From NCBI GenBank assembly GCA_946482595.1, contig CAMLSD010000010.1:1-64000 (forward strand): a stretch of DNA of 64,000 bases. The letters run 5' to 3'. This DNA comes from an uncultured Comamonadaceae bacterium. Its GTDB lineage: Bacteria; Pseudomonadota; Gammaproteobacteria; Burkholderiales; Burkholderiaceae. A model generated the notes under the pieces. That model had not been told where the DNA came from. It did no database searches and saw nothing but the letters and a program-made list of their open reading frames with translations. A program made the translations under genes and the position numbers. Positions 63,207 through 64,000 of this stretch are shown piece after piece. How positions within the stretch are numbered: the stretch's first letter is position 1; every line of letters begins with the position of its first letter.

Positions 63207-64000
63207 TCAACCGGCCTCGGTCCGGGCGCGCTCGCGCCAGAAGGCGGTGTCGATCAACTGGGTGGCACCGGTGCGCTCGTTGACCAGCCAGAACTGGCGG
63301 CCGTCCGGGCTGATGCGGGTGACCTCGCCGGCGTGCCGGCCGGCCACCACACGCAGGCCCAGCGCATTGGCCGGGAAGTCCGCCTGCCGGGCCAGCGTGA
63401 GCAGCGGGCGGGCGTCGCGCGTGTCGCCGGCCAGCCGCAGCCGGTGGGCAATGGCGGCGAGCAGCGGATTGGCGAGGTCGGCGGGTGACAGATAGACCAC
63501 CACCTTGCACTGCGCACGGCTCAGCGCCACGTTGATCAGGCGGCTGGCCTCCTCGGTCTGCAGGAAGGGCTGTGCGCCATCGGCGGGATCGAACAGCACG
63601 ACCGGCGCCTCGCTGCCCTGGGCGCGATGCACCGTGCTGACCTTCACCGTGTCGCCCAGGCCATGCTCGCGCAGCCGCTGCCGGATCAAGGCCCGCTGGG
63701 CCCGAAACGGCGTCAGCACGACCAGCTCATGCGGCTGCCACTCGCCCTGGGCGAGCGCCTGCGCCACGAGCGTGGCGATGGCGTTTGCCGACTCATGGCG
63801 CACCGGACCGCGCTCATGCACCGACCAGCCGCCGTCGCGCGTGACCGCCTGCACCACCACATGGGTTGCCGCATCGATGTCGCCCAGCCGTCGTGCGCGG
63901 GCTGCCTGCCAGGCGGGCGCCGTTCGCTCGTCATCGGCCACCCGCAGGGCACCGTCGTAGAAGAGGTGGCTCACGAGGTCGCAGATCGGCCCGGCCATGC
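63207..64000 (-). CDS. Superfamily 1 helicase, C-terminal part (N-terminus beyond window)
   Basis: About 264 codons of the C-terminal part of a Upf1/IGHMBP2-like (AAA_12) superfamily 1 helicase. Motif IV-like VVLTPFRAQRALIRQRLREH, motif V VSTVHRAQGSEAPVVLFD and motif VI RLINVALSRAQCKVVVYL are clear. After the helicase core a domain of about 70 residues follows (RQADFPANALGLRVVAGRHA onward). The N-terminal part with the Walker A motif is outside the window. No conclusion about the full length is possible. Confidence 0.82.
   Translation of the reverse strand, partial: MAGPICDLVSHLFYDGALRVADDERTAPAWQAARARRLGDIDAATHVVVQAVTRDGGWSVHERGPVRHESANAIATLVAQALAQGEWQPHELVVLTPFRAQRALIRQRLREHGLGDTVKVSTVHRAQGSEAPVVLFDPADGAQPFLQTEEASRLINVALSRAQCKVVVYLSPADLANPLLAAIAHRLRLAGDTRDARPLLTLARQADFPANALGLRVVAGRHAGEVTRISPDGRQFWLVNERTGATQLIDTAFWRERARTEAG

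Overview
This window is a 64 kb stretch of high-GC bacterial chromosome with very dense coding. Many genes overlap by 1 to 4 bases. Gene content points to a betaproteobacterium of the order Burkholderiales, possibly the Leptothrix/Rubrivivax/Ideonella side. The pointers are orphan Bug-type (TctC) binding proteins, a class II DAHP synthase, DUF2145 and DUF3079 proteins, a SirB2 protein and tartrate dehydrogenase beside a LysR regulator. This placement is an inference from gene families. I saw no rRNA, tRNA, CRISPR array, insertion sequence, prophage or plasmid functions.

Layout. 1-9.9 kb: a partial AidB-like acyl-CoA dehydrogenase with a divergent LysR regulator; a Fur-boxed TonB-dependent siderophore receptor with a DUF4198 periplasmic protein; alanine aminotransferase; an orphan kinase-like protein with an AraC regulator; and an SRPBCC protein. 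9.9-14.4 kb: an exported RidA and a Tat-type exported class V PLP enzyme, divergent from a Cache-domain NarX/NarL-type two-component system. 14.4-24.6 kb: mixed small genes, including a coupled pair (SGNH hydrolase and an acidic protein of unknown function), an alpha/beta hydrolase, DUF488, a solitary NuoB paralogue downstream of a GST and an AraC regulator, an ElaA-type acetyltransferase, PanE, a hydratase and a LysR regulator. 24.6-29 kb: N-formylglutamate amidohydrolase followed by three orphan substrate-binding proteins. 29-36.6 kb: an unknown gene, a 144-bp long palindrome, a phosphodiesterase, a tightly coupled operon (class II DAHP synthase, GAF-GGDEF cyclase, metallophosphoesterase), and the RNA-modifying enzymes TrhO and an RluA-type pseudouridine synthase.

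36.6-46 kb: the recC-recB-recD operon, with 4-bp overlaps, for double-strand break repair. 46-48.9 kb: a DUF1877-like protein, a chemoreceptor and a small unknown protein. 49-55.5 kb: a DctB/DctD-like sigma-54 two-component system, divergent from a class III aminotransferase and a MocR-type regulator. The intergenic region carries a good -24/-12 element and a pair of inverted 15-bp repeats placed like enhancer sites. The MocR protein lacks the lysine that normally holds PLP. 55.5-64 kb: DUF2145 and its neighbour, an OmpR/EnvZ-type pair beside four 10-bp direct repeats and a serine-hydrolase lipoprotein, SirB2, tartrate dehydrogenase with a LysR regulator, a 4-OT tautomerase, and the C-terminal part of a superfamily 1 helicase.

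The best candidates for something undescribed are the exported PLP enzyme plus exported RidA with their neighbouring sensor system, and the sigma-54/MocR-controlled aminotransferase locus. All functions come from reading the translated sequences; no database search was run.
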